DNA of 64,000 nucleotides from Sphingomonas sp. Leaf10 (GTDB taxonomy: Bacteria; Pseudomonadota; Alphaproteobacteria; Sphingomonadales; Sphingomonadaceae). The position numbers and the translations under genes were made by a program. Positions 44,923 through 54,878 of this stretch are shown piece by piece (positions within the stretch are counted from its first letter, which is position 1; the number at the start of each line of letters is the position of its first letter). The notes beneath the pieces were generated by a model. The model ran no database searches. It was given only the letters and a program-made list of their open reading frames with translations, and was not told the DNA's origin. Location of the stretch: NCBI RefSeq assembly GCF_001421245.1, contig NZ_LMKE01000001.1:40612-104611 (forward strand), read 5' to 3'.

Positions 44923-46326
44923 TTGTTCAAAGGTCTGTCGCCCATCGTTTATAACGGCCGCGAAGTCTGGCCGCTGATCGAAGGGGGCAAGGGCGTTGCC
45001 GCGACCAACCACGCTTCGGCCGGTGCCTGGGCGGCGGCGGGGGGGATCGGCACCGTCTCGGCGGTCAATGCCGACAGCTACGATGCCGAGGGCAAGATCG
45101 TGCCCCAGGTGTACAAGGCGCTGACCCGCCGCGAACGCCATGAGGAACTGATCGAATATGCGATCGAGGGCGCGGTGCAGCAGGTGCGGCGCGCATGGGA
45201 GATCGCCGGCGGCAAGGGCGCGATCAACATCAACGTCCTGTGGGAAATGGGCGGGGCGCAGCGCATCCTGCACGGCGTGCTGGAGCGGACGCGCGGGCTG
45301 GTATCGGGTGTGACCTGTGGTGCCGGCATGCCATATAAGCTGTCCGAGATCACCGCTTCCTACGGCGTCAGCTATCTGCCGATCGTGTCGTCGGGCCGTG
45401 CCTTCCGTGCGCTGTGGAAGCGCGCCTATTCGAAGGCGTCGGAATGGCTGGCGGCGGTGGTGTACGAGGATCCGTGGCTGGCGGGTGGGCATAACGGCCT
45501 GTCCAATGCCGAGGATCCGCTGGCCCCGCAGGACCCGTATCCGCGCGTCCGCGACCTGCGCGCGACGATGCGCGAAGGCGGCATTTCCGACGACGTGCCG
45601 ATCGTGATGGCCGGTGGCGTCTGGTATCTGCGCGACTGGAACGACTGGATCGACAACCCCGAACTCGGCAAGATCGCGTTCCAGTTCGGCACCCGCCCGC
45701 TGCTGACGCAGGAAAGCCCGATCCCACCCGAGTGGAAGGCGAAGCTGATGGAGATCGAGGAGGGTGAGGTGCTGTTGCACCGGTTCAGCCCGACCGGTTT
45801 CTATTCGTCGGCGGTCCGCAACCCGTTCCTGCGCCAGCTAGAGGCACGGTCGGAGCGGCAGATCGCCTTCTCGACCCAGGAAGCGGGCGATCATGTCTTC
45901 CAGCTCGACGTGGGGGTGAAGGGCAAGAATTTCTGGGTGACGCAAGGCGACTTGCTGCGCGCCCGCGAATGGTTCGGCCTCGGCTTCACCGACGCGCTGA
46001 AGACCCCGGACAATACGCTGGTGTTCGTCAGCCCCGAGGAGAAGGGCATCATCCGCAAGGATCAGGCGGATTGCATGGGCTGCCTGTCGCAGTGCAGCTT
46101 TTCGAGCTGGGCCGATAGCGAGACCAACTCGACTGGACGGCTGGCCGATCCGCGCAGCTTCTGCATCCAGAAGACGTTGCAGGATATCGCCCATGGCGGG
46201 CCGACCGACCAGAACCTAATGTTCGCGGGGCATGCAGCGTACAACTTCAAGCGCGATCCCTTCTATTCGAACGGGTTCGTGCCGAACGTGAAGCAGCTGG
46301 TCGATCGCATCCTGACTGGGGATTGA
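44923..46326 (+). CDS. Nitronate monooxygenase (2-nitropropane dioxygenase family)
   Basis: FMN-dependent TIM-barrel enzyme (about 467 aa) that oxidises alkyl nitronates such as propionate-3-nitronate. FMN-binding and active-site segments: GGKGVAATNHASAGAWAAAGG, GVTCGAGMPYKLSEI, YLPIVSSGRAF, VVYEDPWLAGGHNGLSN (conserved His), DVPIVMAGGVW and FQFGTRPLLT. A C-terminal Cys motif DCMGCLSQC is seen in this long subfamily. A TTG start at 44923 is preferred because TTGGAGG ends about 6 bases upstream; a TTG at 44911 lies within that site. Confidence 0.88.
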   Translation: MFKGLSPIVYNGREVWPLIEGGKGVAATNHASAGAWAAAGGIGTVSAVNADSYDAEGKIVPQVYKALTRRERHEELIEYAIEGAVQQVRRAWEIAGGKGAININVLWEMGGAQRILHGVLERTRGLVSGVTCGAGMPYKLSEITASYGVSYLPIVSSGRAFRALWKRAYSKASEWLAAVVYEDPWLAGGHNGLSNAEDPLAPQDPYPRVRDLRATMREGGISDDVPIVMAGGVWYLRDWNDWIDNPELGKIAFQFGTRPLLTQESPIPPEWKAKLMEIEEGEVLLHRFSPTGFYSSAVRNPFLRQLEARSERQIAFSTQEAGDHVFQLDVGVKGKNFWVTQGDLLRAREWFGLGFTDALKTPDNTLVFVSPEEKGIIRKDQADCMGCLSQCSFSSWADSETNSTGRLADPRSFCIQKTLQDIAHGGPTDQNLMFAGHAAYNFKRDPFYSNGFVPNVKQLVDRILTGD

Positions 46327-46337
46327 GGACGTCATCC

Positions 46338-46403
46338 CGGCCCTGAACCGGGGTTCCGCTGTCCCTTTAATCGAGAGAGCAGCGAAATCCCGGTTCAGGG
46401 CCG
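46338..46403. repeat. Intergenic palindromic repeat with perfect 15-bp arms
   Basis: Arms CGGCCCTGAACCGGG (46338-46352) and CCCGGTTCAGGGCCG (46389-46403) are exactly complementary and 36 bp apart, with further imperfect pairing inside (GTTCCGCTG against CAGCGAAAT). It is flanked on the left by GTCATCC. It lies between the 3' ends of nitronate monooxygenase and the small lipoprotein gene and may terminate both. Confidence 0.8.
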
Positions 46404-46426
46404 AATTGACTCGGGAATGCGTCCGA

Positions 46427-46615
46427 TCAGTCGTCGGCGACGGTGCCGACCACCGCACCGCCGACACCGCCCACGGCCGCGCCCTTTTCGACATCGCCGC
46501 CGGTCGCCGCCGCGATGCCAGCACCGCCCGCCGCGCCGATCGCGCCGCCGCGCAGTGTCGAACAGGCGGCCAGCGAGCTGCCGACGGCGAGGACGATAGT
46601 CGCGATCTTTTTCAT
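46427..46615 (-). CDS. Small glycine-zipper lipoprotein
   Basis: A 62-aa protein: signal peptide with a lipobox-like LAAC at Cys18 (MKKIATIVLAVGSSLAACST), then a glycine-zipper stretch GGAIGAAGGAGIAAATGG...GGVGGAVVGTVADD. Small entericidin/Slp-like or YmgG-like envelope lipoproteins look like this. ATG 46615; the frame opens further upstream, but the signal peptide fixes the start. Likely periplasmic, anchored by lipid at the processed cysteine. Confidence 0.75.
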   Translation of the reverse strand: MKKIATIVLAVGSSLAACSTLRGGAIGAAGGAGIAAATGGDVEKGAAVGGVGGAVVGTVADD

Positions 46616-46743
46616 GGGGTTACTCCTGTGATACACTGTGCCCCGCCAATGGTTTTGCGGGGCAGGGGTTCCAAACCCGTCCCATTGCAACACAAAGAAA
46701 CATTACAGGTGCCATTAACCTGCGGCGCGATAGACTGGCGCGC

Positions 46744-47424
46744 ATGAAGTCCGCGTTGATCGTTCGCCACGTTCCCTATGAAGGCTGTGCCGGATACCGC
46801 GCGCCGGTCGAGGCGGCGGGATATGCGATCGATCGGATCGACGTGACCGATCCGGCCTTCGCCACTGCCGACCTGACCGCGCCCGACCTGCTGATCGTGA
46901 TGGGTGGGCCGATGGGGGTGTATGACGTCGCCGAGAACCCATGGATACCGGGCGAGATCGCGTCGCTGTCGCGGCGGCTGGCGGCGGATCGGCCGACGCT
47001 CGGCATCTGTCTCGGCGCGCAGATGATGGCGGCGGCGCTGGGCGCGGACGTCTACAAGGGCAGCGGCGGGTGCGAGATCGGGTTTGCGCCGATCGAGCTT
47101 GCCGATGAGCACTCGCCGCTGCGGCATGTCGCGGGGGTGCCGGTGCTGCATTGGCATGGTGACACGTTCGACCTGCCCGGAGGGACCGAGTTGCTGGCGA
47201 CGACCGAGCGATACCGACAGGGGTTTCGGCGGGGTGCCAACCTGCTGGCGCTGCAATTCCATGCCGAAATGGGCGAGGATGCACGGTTCGAGGCGTGGCT
47301 CGATTATCTCGACTGCCCGAACCATCGCGGCGAACTGACCAAGGCGTATCGGACGCTGGGGCCGGCGGCGGTGCGCGCGGGGCAGGCGATGATTGCCGAG
47401 TGGCTAAGTGGCTTGAAGGCTTAG
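46744..47424 (+). CDS. Class-I glutamine amidotransferase-like protein
   Basis: A 226-aa stand-alone GATase1 domain of the GMP-synthase-glutaminase-like group. VMGGPMGVYDVAENPWI, nucleophile elbow LGICLGAQMMAAALG (Cys), and the His-Glu pair near QFHAEMGED supply the triad. No synthetase partner is adjacent; proteins of this group are often annotated as gamma-glutamyl or unknown hydrolases. ATG 46744 is divergent from the lipoprotein gene across about 130 bp. Confidence 0.87.
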   Translation: MKSALIVRHVPYEGCAGYRAPVEAAGYAIDRIDVTDPAFATADLTAPDLLIVMGGPMGVYDVAENPWIPGEIASLSRRLAADRPTLGICLGAQMMAAALGADVYKGSGGCEIGFAPIELADEHSPLRHVAGVPVLHWHGDTFDLPGGTELLATTERYRQGFRRGANLLALQFHAEMGEDARFEAWLDYLDCPNHRGELTKAYRTLGPAAVRAGQAMIAEWLSGLKA

Positions 47425-47570
47425 GGTTTTCGGCCAAAGTTCACTAAGTTCACACTTGCGCTGTGTTTGCGCATTGCGCGAGCGGCGGTGTCAAACAGCG
47501 GTGGTAATAAAGATCCGTCCGCAGATTGGCAGGGTGTGTCGATTTAAGGAAACAGATATCACAGGTTCGA

Positions 47571-48068
47571 TCACACGCTCAATTCCTCGGATACCAAGCG
47601 CCTGCGTTCGATCCTGAATATTCTCCGCAGCGTTATCACAAAGCCAAGCGCGCATGCCGGGCAGTAGATCAGGATAAGTAAATAATAGAGCAATTTTTCC
47701 AAATTTGGGTCGATCGTCAAGGCCACGAGAATTGTTGGTAATGCAATGCTGTATAGAACGATGGGCAATGCAGTCCAAGCCGGGTGACGGGCTATCACGT
47801 TCCGAAGCGGATACACCGCCGGTATTCCTATCAGAATCGATCCAGGTATCGTTCCTAACAGGCTAACCACAAAAATGATCGGATAAAACAACGCGATATT
47901 TAGCGCTGCGTCCGTGCGAGACGATGCCGCCTCATAAACTATGATGCCCAAAACGAATATGGCCGTTCTCAATGTGCTGCCAATTATCGGCGCGATAATC
48001 CCGGAAACTGCGACGTCCTTGAAGGATATTATTGGCATCGATCGGCTTGCGTCGAAAATCCCGGACAT
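47571..48068 (-). CDS. Hypothetical membrane protein in an AT-richer patch
   Basis: A 165-aa protein with about four hydrophobic segments (around residues 18-44, 57-85, 98-118 and 127-148) and a basic C-terminus. No family recognised. Its base composition and codon use (many ATA, TTA, AAT-type codons) are clearly AT-richer than all neighbours, from about 47430 to 48200, suggesting recent acquisition. The 136 bp upstream and 146 bp downstream contain no other supported gene. Confidence 0.6.
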   Translation of the reverse strand: MSGIFDASRSMPIISFKDVAVSGIIAPIIGSTLRTAIFVLGIIVYEAASSRTDAALNIALFYPIIFVVSLLGTIPGSILIGIPAVYPLRNVIARHPAWTALPIVLYSIALPTILVALTIDPNLEKLLYYLLILIYCPACALGFVITLRRIFRIERRRLVSEELSV

Positions 48069-48204
48069 TGTAATACGTAATCTCGATATTTAGTAGGATT
48101 AGCTGACTGAATAAGCGCCGAATATGTTCGGCAATTTTTTTATTTTGGACGCGAGAAAAGCTAAATGAATGAGTAGTCCGGAATATGCGCCTTCAATAGA
48201 TGAA

Positions 48205-49206
48205 TTACCGCAACCCTTCCAACACCTGATCCGGCGGCCGATGCCCATCCGCCCAGACGCGAATGTTGGTAATCACCTTTTCCCCCATCGCAACGCGTCC
48301 CTCCAGCGTCGCAGAGCCCATATGCGGGGTCATCACGACATTGGGCAGCGCCAGCAGGCGCGGGTTGATCGCCGGTTCGTGCGCCCAGACGTCGAGGCCG
48401 GCGCCGGCGAGACGACCGCCCTCCAGCGCGTCGACCAGCGCCTCTTCGTCGACGATGCCGCCGCGCGAGGCGTTGATGAGATAGACGTGGCGGCGCAGGC
48501 GGGCGATGCGGCGGGCGTCGAGCAGGTTCTCGCTGTCGGCGTTGCGCGGGGTGTGGATGGTCAGCAGGTCGATCTGTCCGAGCATCTGGTCGAGGTCGGC
48601 GTGCCATGTCGCGCCGAGTTCGGCCTCGACCACGTCGGGCAGGCGGTGGCGGTTGTGGTAGTGGATCGACAGGCCGAAGGCGCGGGCGCGGCGGGCGACG
48701 GCCTGGCCGATACGGCCCATGCCGATGATGCCGAGCGCCTTGCCGCCGATGCGGTGGCCGAGCATCCCGCCGGGGCTCCACCCCTTCCATTCGCCCGAGC
48801 GGACCAGCTTTTCCCCTTCGGCCAGTCGGCGCGGCACGGCGAGGATCAGTGCCATGACCATGTCGGCGGTATCCTCGGTCAGCACGCCCGGCGTATTGGT
48901 GACGATGATCCGGCGGGCGCGCGCGGCCTTTAGATCGATATGGTTCACGCCCGCGCCGTAATTGGCGATCAGGCGCAGGCGGTCGGGCGCGGCGTCGATC
49001 AGCGTGGCGTCGATCACGTCGGTGACGGCGGGGACGAAGACGTCGCAATCGGCCATGGCGGCGGCGAGTTCGTCGCGGGTGAAGGCATGGTCATCGGCGC
49101 TGAACACCGTATCGAACAGCGTGGCCATCCGCCCCTCGGTCGCTGCCGGCAGACGCCGCGTCACCTGGACTCGCGGATGGCGGGGCGGGGGCGCGGTACC
49201 GATCAT
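48205..49206 (-). CDS. D-2-hydroxyacid dehydrogenase (glyoxylate/hydroxypyruvate reductase-like)
   Basis: NAD(P)-dependent dehydrogenase of the D-isomer-specific 2-hydroxyacid family, 333 aa. NANYGAGVNHIDL-type substrate loop, the dinucleotide fold LGIIGMGRIGQAVARRARAFGL (about residue 155), the catalytic Arg in LINASRGGIVDEEAL, Glu in AGAGLDVWAHEPAIN and His in VMTPHMGSAT. ATG 49206 is used; upstream in-frame codons lack a ribosome site. Likely reduces glyoxylate or hydroxypyruvate. Confidence 0.9.
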   Translation of the reverse strand: MIGTAPPPRHPRVQVTRRLPAATEGRMATLFDTVFSADDHAFTRDELAAAMADCDVFVPAVTDVIDATLIDAAPDRLRLIANYGAGVNHIDLKAARARRIIVTNTPGVLTEDTADMVMALILAVPRRLAEGEKLVRSGEWKGWSPGGMLGHRIGGKALGIIGMGRIGQAVARRARAFGLSIHYHNRHRLPDVVEAELGATWHADLDQMLGQIDLLTIHTPRNADSENLLDARRIARLRRHVYLINASRGGIVDEEALVDALEGGRLAGAGLDVWAHEPAINPRLLALPNVVMTPHMGSATLEGRVAMGEKVITNIRVWADGHRPPDQVLEGLR

Positions 49207-49303
49207 GGTTACCGGATTGGCGGCTGGTTGAACCTGCGTCAACGGCTTGCGGGCATGGTGTCGTTACCGATAGAGGCGGGGTTCAAATAAAGGGGACGAT
49301 AAC

Positions 49304-49786
49304 ATGCGCTTCGCAAGGCGATCGATCGCGGTCGCGTCGATGCTGGTGGTGCTGGCGACCGGATCGGCGGAGGCGCAGCGCCGCAAGCCGCCTTATTATG
49401 CGTCGATCGCCGCGGGCGAGGCACGGATGCGCAGCGGTCCGGGCAAGAATTACCCGACGCAATGGGTGTATCGCCGCGCCGATTTGCCGATCAAGGTCGT
49501 CGATATCTATCAGGACTGGCGCCGGGTCGAGGATCCCGACGGCACGCGTGGATGGTTGCAGGTCGGGTTGCTGAGCGATCGCCGTACCGCGTTCGTCGGG
49601 CGCGAGGTGGTCGAACTGCGCGCGTCGCCGCAATCGGGCGCGGCGGTGGTGTGGCGTGCAGCACCGGGCGTGGTCGGGCGGCTGTCGCGGTGCAATGGCG
49701 CGTGGTGCTTCTTCGACGTGCGTGGGCGCGGGGGCTATGTCGAGCAGGCGCGACTGTGGGGCGTCGATCCGGGGGAGGCGATGTAG
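49304..49786 (+). CDS. Exported SH3-domain protein
   Basis: A 160-aa periplasmic protein. Sec signal peptide (about residues 1-24, ending GSAEAQ), then two bacterial SH3 (SH3b) units: ARMRSGPGKNYPTQWVYRRADLPIKVVDIYQDWRRVEDPDGTRGWLQ and a second ELRASPQSGAAVVWRAAPGVVGRLSRCNGAWCFFDVRGRGGYV. Each unit matches the pattern (VLR)SGP..(W)..V...G..GW. Probably binds peptidoglycan or other cell-wall ligands. Long open frames on both strands across it are shadows. Confidence 0.85.
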   Translation: MRFARRSIAVASMLVVLATGSAEAQRRKPPYYASIAAGEARMRSGPGKNYPTQWVYRRADLPIKVVDIYQDWRRVEDPDGTRGWLQVGLLSDRRTAFVGREVVELRASPQSGAAVVWRAAPGVVGRLSRCNGAWCFFDVRGRGGYVEQARLWGVDPGEAM

Positions 49787-49814
49787 TTTTTGAAGTAGAT
49801 TTCTGGCGCTCGTC

Positions 49815-49901
49815 ATTCCCGCGGAGGCGGGAATCCATTCACGCTGACGCCGGGGCAGGAGGCGCGACCTCGGTGTCTATAGGCTCCCGCCTTCGCGGGA
49901 G
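49815..49901. repeat. Intergenic palindromic repeat (two hairpins)
   Basis: Two hairpins, ATTCCCGC-GGAG-GCGGGAAT (49815-49834) and CTCCCGC-CTTC-GCGGGAG (49884-49901), flank a 49-bp core. The left edge reads CGTCATTCCCGC, matching the CGTCATCCC-type ends seen at 46331 and 23961. It occupies part of the 242-bp gap between the SH3 gene and the S9 peptidase gene; the rest of the gap shows no gene. Confidence 0.7.
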
Positions 49902-50028
49902 CGACGAAGGGGGCGGCAGGTCCCACTCCGTATCGCATCGCCAAACTCCCCCATTTACCTCCGCCCCCGGCCAAGCGATAACCGCTGATACGATCGGCGC
50001 GGTTTCACCGCAGGATATACGGGGCGAT

Positions 50029-52275
50029 ATGGTCAAATGGTTGATGGGTGCGGCGTTGCTGGCATTGGGTCAGGCCGGGATGGCGAGTGAACCGGCAGCG
50101 CCGGTGGCGGCGAGCGAGGCGGCGAAGCCGGGCGACCTGACGCTCGAACGCGTCTTTGCCAACCCCGATCTGAACGGGGCCGCGCCGCAGAATCTGCGGC
50201 TGTCGCCCGACGGCAAATATGTGACGGTGCTGCGCAACCGTCCCGACGAGCGCGAGCGGTTCGACCTGTGGGCGATGGACACGACCAGCCGCGAATGGCG
50301 GATGCTGGTCGATTCGAAGAAGGTCGGCACCGGTGCCGCGCTGTCCGAGGCGGAAAAGATGCAGCGCGAGCGCGACCGGTCGCTGACCGGCAAGCGCGGT
50401 ATCCTCGCCTATGACTGGGCACCCGATGGCAGGTCGATCCTCGTGCCGCTGGACGGTGACCTCTATCTCGCATCGATCGACGGCAATGTCCGGCGGTTGA
50501 CCAACAGCGAGAGCGGCGAGCTGAACCCAGTGGTCAGCCCCGAGGGGCGCTATGTCAGCTTCGTCCGCGACCAGAATCTGGTGACGCTCGACCTGAAGAC
50601 CGGTCAGGAGACGGCGGTCACGACCGAGGGCAAGGACACGGTCCATTTCGGCGAGGCGGAGTTCGTCGCGCAGGAGGAAATGGACCGGCGCACCGGTTAC
50701 TGGTGGTCGCCCGACGACCGGCTGATCGCGGTCGAGCGCTTCGACGAAGCACCGGTTGGCATCGTCACCCGATCGGCGATCGGTGCCGAGGGGACGAGCA
50801 TCTATCAACAGCGCTATCCGAAGGCAGGCACGCCCAACGTGCTGGTCGAACTGTACGTCATGAAGCCCGACGGGTCGGGCAGGGTGAAGGTCGATCTCGG
50901 CCCCGATCCCGACATCTATCTGGCGCGGGTCGACTGGACGCCGGATGGCAAGGCGCTGCTGGTCCAGCGGCAGAACCGGACGCAGACGAAGCTCGACATG
51001 CTGCGCGTCGATCCGGCGACGGGGGCGGCAACCGTGTTGTTCAGCGAGGAGAGCGGGCCCAAGAGCTGGATCAACCTGTCCAACGCCTATCACGCGATGA
51101 AGGACGGCAGCCTCATCTGGTCGTCGGAACGCGACGGATACGCGCATCTCTATCGCTGGAAGGGCGGCAAATGGACGCAGCTGACCAGCGGCAAGTGGAT
51201 GGTGTCGGATCTGGCGGGCGTCGACGAGGCGAAGGGCCGCATCTATTTCCTCGGCAACAAGGACGATGTGCTCGAGCGGCAGCTGTACCGCGTCGACCTG
51301 AACCGGCCGGACGTCATCACCCGGCTGACCGAGCGCGGCTGGTCCTATGGCGCGTCGATGGATGGGAAGGCGTCGCGGCTGATCGTGTCGCGTTCCAACC
51401 CCGACCAGCCGGCGCAGACCTATCTGGCCGATACCGCCGCCAAGCGGATCGCGTGGATCAACGAGAATGCGCTGACCGGCGACCACCCCTACGCGCCCTA
51501 TGTCGCCAGCCACCGCCCGACCGAGTTCGGGACGATCAAGGCTGCCGATGGTTCGACGCTGTACTGGAACATGATTACGCCGAAGCTGGAGCCGGGCAAG
51601 CGCTACCCCGTGTTCTTCTCGCATTACGGTGGCCCCGGTAGCCAGGTGGTGAAGCGTGCGTGGGGCGGTGCGCTCCGGCAATATCTGGTGACACGCGGCT
51701 GGATCTGGTTCGAGATCGACAATCGCGGATCGCCCGAACGCGGCAAGGCGTTCGAGGACCAGATCCATCAGGCGATGGGGACGGTCGAGGTCGACGACCA
51801 GATCGCGGGTGCGAACTATCTGAAGACGCTGCCGTTCGTCGCGCCCGACAAGATCGCGACCTATGGCTGGTCGTACGGCGGATACATGACGCTCAAGATG
51901 CTGGAGAAGGCGCTAGGCGTGTTCGCCGCGGGCGTATCGGGCGCGCCGGTGTCGCGCTGGGAGCTATACGACACCCATTATACCGAACGCTATATGGGCG
52001 ATCCGCGCGTGGTCCGGGATGCCTATACCGCGTCGGCGGCGGTGCCCGATGCGGCGAAGATCAAGGATCCGCTGCTGCTGATCCACGGCATGGCCGACGA
52101 TAACGTCGTGCTCGAACATTCGACGGCGATGATGGCGGCGATGCAGAAGAGCGCGACGCCGTTCGAACTGATGCTGTATCCGGGACAGACGCATCGTGTC
52201 GGCGGACAAGGTGTCAGCGAACATCTGTGGAAGACGATCCTGAACTTCCTCGATCGCCAAGTCGTGGAGAAGTGA
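50029..52275 (+). CDS. S9 family (dipeptidyl-peptidase IV-type) serine peptidase
   Basis: A 748-aa exported serine peptidase. N-terminal signal peptide (MVKWLMGAALLALGQAGMAS), beta-propeller DPPIV_N region (about residues 60-500), then the prolyl-oligopeptidase-type hydrolase domain. Catalytic triad: Ser615 in YGWSYGGYM, Asp690 in HGMADDNV, His722 in GQTHRVGG. The two-Glu motif typical of DPP4 that binds the peptide amino terminus appears as VAQEEMDR. Start ATG 50029 is fixed by the signal peptide; the frame is open for 567 bp more upstream, across the SH3 gene, but that is coincidental. Confidence 0.93.
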   Translation: MVKWLMGAALLALGQAGMASEPAAPVAASEAAKPGDLTLERVFANPDLNGAAPQNLRLSPDGKYVTVLRNRPDERERFDLWAMDTTSREWRMLVDSKKVGTGAALSEAEKMQRERDRSLTGKRGILAYDWAPDGRSILVPLDGDLYLASIDGNVRRLTNSESGELNPVVSPEGRYVSFVRDQNLVTLDLKTGQETAVTTEGKDTVHFGEAEFVAQEEMDRRTGYWWSPDDRLIAVERFDEAPVGIVTRSAIGAEGTSIYQQRYPKAGTPNVLVELYVMKPDGSGRVKVDLGPDPDIYLARVDWTPDGKALLVQRQNRTQTKLDMLRVDPATGAATVLFSEESGPKSWINLSNAYHAMKDGSLIWSSERDGYAHLYRWKGGKWTQLTSGKWMVSDLAGVDEAKGRIYFLGNKDDVLERQLYRVDLNRPDVITRLTERGWSYGASMDGKASRLIVSRSNPDQPAQTYLADTAAKRIAWINENALTGDHPYAPYVASHRPTEFGTIKAADGSTLYWNMITPKLEPGKRYPVFFSHYGGPGSQVVKRAWGGALRQYLVTRGWIWFEIDNRGSPERGKAFEDQIHQAMGTVEVDDQIAGANYLKTLPFVAPDKIATYGWSYGGYMTLKMLEKALGVFAAGVSGAPVSRWELYDTHYTERYMGDPRVVRDAYTASAAVPDAAKIKDPLLLIHGMADDNVVLEHSTAMMAAMQKSATPFELMLYPGQTHRVGGQGVSEHLWKTILNFLDRQVVEK

Positions 52276-52349
52276 CCCCCGAATGAAGTATTGACGTCCG
52301 ACTTTCCCCACATCTAGCCTTGCGGCGAAGGACTTGGGGGAGTCGGGCG

Positions 52350-53711
52350 ATGGGGGAAGTTGCCGGCGGGATCGCACCGATCACAGGGCGCGCGCGAATC
52401 GAGGTGCTGGACGTCCTGCGCGGCCTCGCCATCCTCGCCATCTATTACATGAACGTAGCGATGCAGGCGTCGCCGGTCACGGTGTTGATGGCCGACTTCC
52501 GCTGGATCGGGTGGACGCCGATCGACCGTGTGGCGTGGGCCTTCGTCATGGTCTTCCTGGAAGGCACGCAGCGCGGGGTGCTCGAGCTGCTGTTCGGCGC
52601 AGGGTTCATGGTGCTGACCGCGCGGGCGATGCGGCCGGACGGGCCGGTGGCGATTGCCGACCTGTTCTATCGCCGGACGCTGTGGCTGTTGTTCTTCGGG
52701 CTGGTCAACGTGTTCGTCGTGCTGTGGGTGGGGGATATCCTGACCATTTATGCGCTGGCGTCGCTGTTCCTGTTTCCGTTCCGCCTGTTGGGGCCGAAGG
52801 CGCTGGTGGCGCTGGGCAGCCTGCTGATGCTGTTCAATGTGGCGATGGGCGGCATGGAATATGTCGAGCGGGTCGGCATGCAGACCAAGGTCGAACGCGC
52901 GCAGGCAGCGCAGGCGGCGGGCAAGCCGGTCGCCAAGGACGACGCGAAAGCGCTGGCCGAATGGAACAAGAAGATCGAACGCCGCCAGTCCAACGAGAAG
53001 ATGGCCAAGGAGCTGGTCAAGGAACGCAAGGCGCATTCCGGCGGCTGGATGCCCTATGCAACCTGTTATTGGGAGGGCTGGACGAAGTTCATGGTCGGCA
53101 AGGGGCTGATCGGCATGGCGGTGATCGAGGCATTCTGCGTGATGCTGATCGGCGTGGCACTTTGGAAATGGCGGATCATTCAGGGCGAGCGGACGGCGCG
53201 TTTCTATCTGGGGCTGATGCTCGCCACCTATGGTTTCGGGCTGACAGCACGCGCGATCGGCGTGGTCGAGATGATGCCGCTGCTGCCGACGGCCAAGACG
53301 ATCTGGTTCACGCAGGAGGCGGCGCGGATCGCGGTCAGCATCGGCCATGTCGCGGCGGTCAATCTGGCGATGAAGACGGTCGGCGGCACGCGGTTGCTGC
53401 ATCCGTTCCGCGCGGTCGGGCGGATGGCGTTCTCGGTCTATTTCCTCGAGCAGATCATCGGGCTGCACATCCTGTTCGCGCCCTATGGGTTCAACCTGTG
53501 GGCGAAATACGGCCATGCCGGACAGTTCGCGATCGCGACGGGGGTGATCGTGGTGAGCGCCATCGCTGCCAATCTATGGGCGCGCTGGTTCGCGATCGGG
53601 CCGCTCGAATGGGCGTGGCGCAGCCTGTCCTATTGGCAGCGTCAGCCGTTCCGGCGGCGGCCCGATCAGGTTCCGGAGGTGCTGCCCGGCCCAACGCTGG
53701 TCCCCGCGTGA
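52350..53711 (+). CDS. DUF418 family membrane protein
   Basis: A 453-aa polytopic inner-membrane protein. Begins with the family-typical RIEVLDVLRGLAILAIYYMNV, then FGAGFMVLTAR, DLFYRRTLWLLFFGLVNVFV, and the C-terminal DUF418 domain with FRAVGRMAFSVYFLEQIIGLHILFAPYGFNLW. About 9-10 TM helices. A charged insertion of roughly 70 residues (about 170-240, rich in Lys/Glu/Arg) interrupts the membrane part. Function unknown in general. ATG 52350 follows GGGGGAG. Confidence 0.88.
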   Translation: MGEVAGGIAPITGRARIEVLDVLRGLAILAIYYMNVAMQASPVTVLMADFRWIGWTPIDRVAWAFVMVFLEGTQRGVLELLFGAGFMVLTARAMRPDGPVAIADLFYRRTLWLLFFGLVNVFVVLWVGDILTIYALASLFLFPFRLLGPKALVALGSLLMLFNVAMGGMEYVERVGMQTKVERAQAAQAAGKPVAKDDAKALAEWNKKIERRQSNEKMAKELVKERKAHSGGWMPYATCYWEGWTKFMVGKGLIGMAVIEAFCVMLIGVALWKWRIIQGERTARFYLGLMLATYGFGLTARAIGVVEMMPLLPTAKTIWFTQEAARIAVSIGHVAAVNLAMKTVGGTRLLHPFRAVGRMAFSVYFLEQIIGLHILFAPYGFNLWAKYGHAGQFAIATGVIVVSAIAANLWARWFAIGPLEWAWRSLSYWQRQPFRRRPDQVPEVLPGPTLVPA

Positions 53712-53770
53712 CTTTACAAAAGGTGCAGAACCGGTATGCCGCGCGCAAGATTTGATCGCGGAGAAGTCGA

Positions 53771-54796
<1,026 letters not shown>

Positions 54797-54878
54797 GGGT
54801 CCGTAGCCGGACACAGTTTGTTGCAAACCGCGCGTATGTCCTAAACGGTCGTTAACCTATCTGCGGTAGGTTTTTCAG

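Noticed and set aside
47491..47778. A 95-codon minus-strand frame overlapping the 165-aa membrane protein gene
   Set aside because: Same strand, other frame, no domain or ribosome site; the membrane protein is the better explanation.
49462..50028. A 189-codon 5' extension of the S9 peptidase frame
   Set aside because: It overlaps the SH3 gene and a palindromic repeat, and a good signal peptide starts at 50029.
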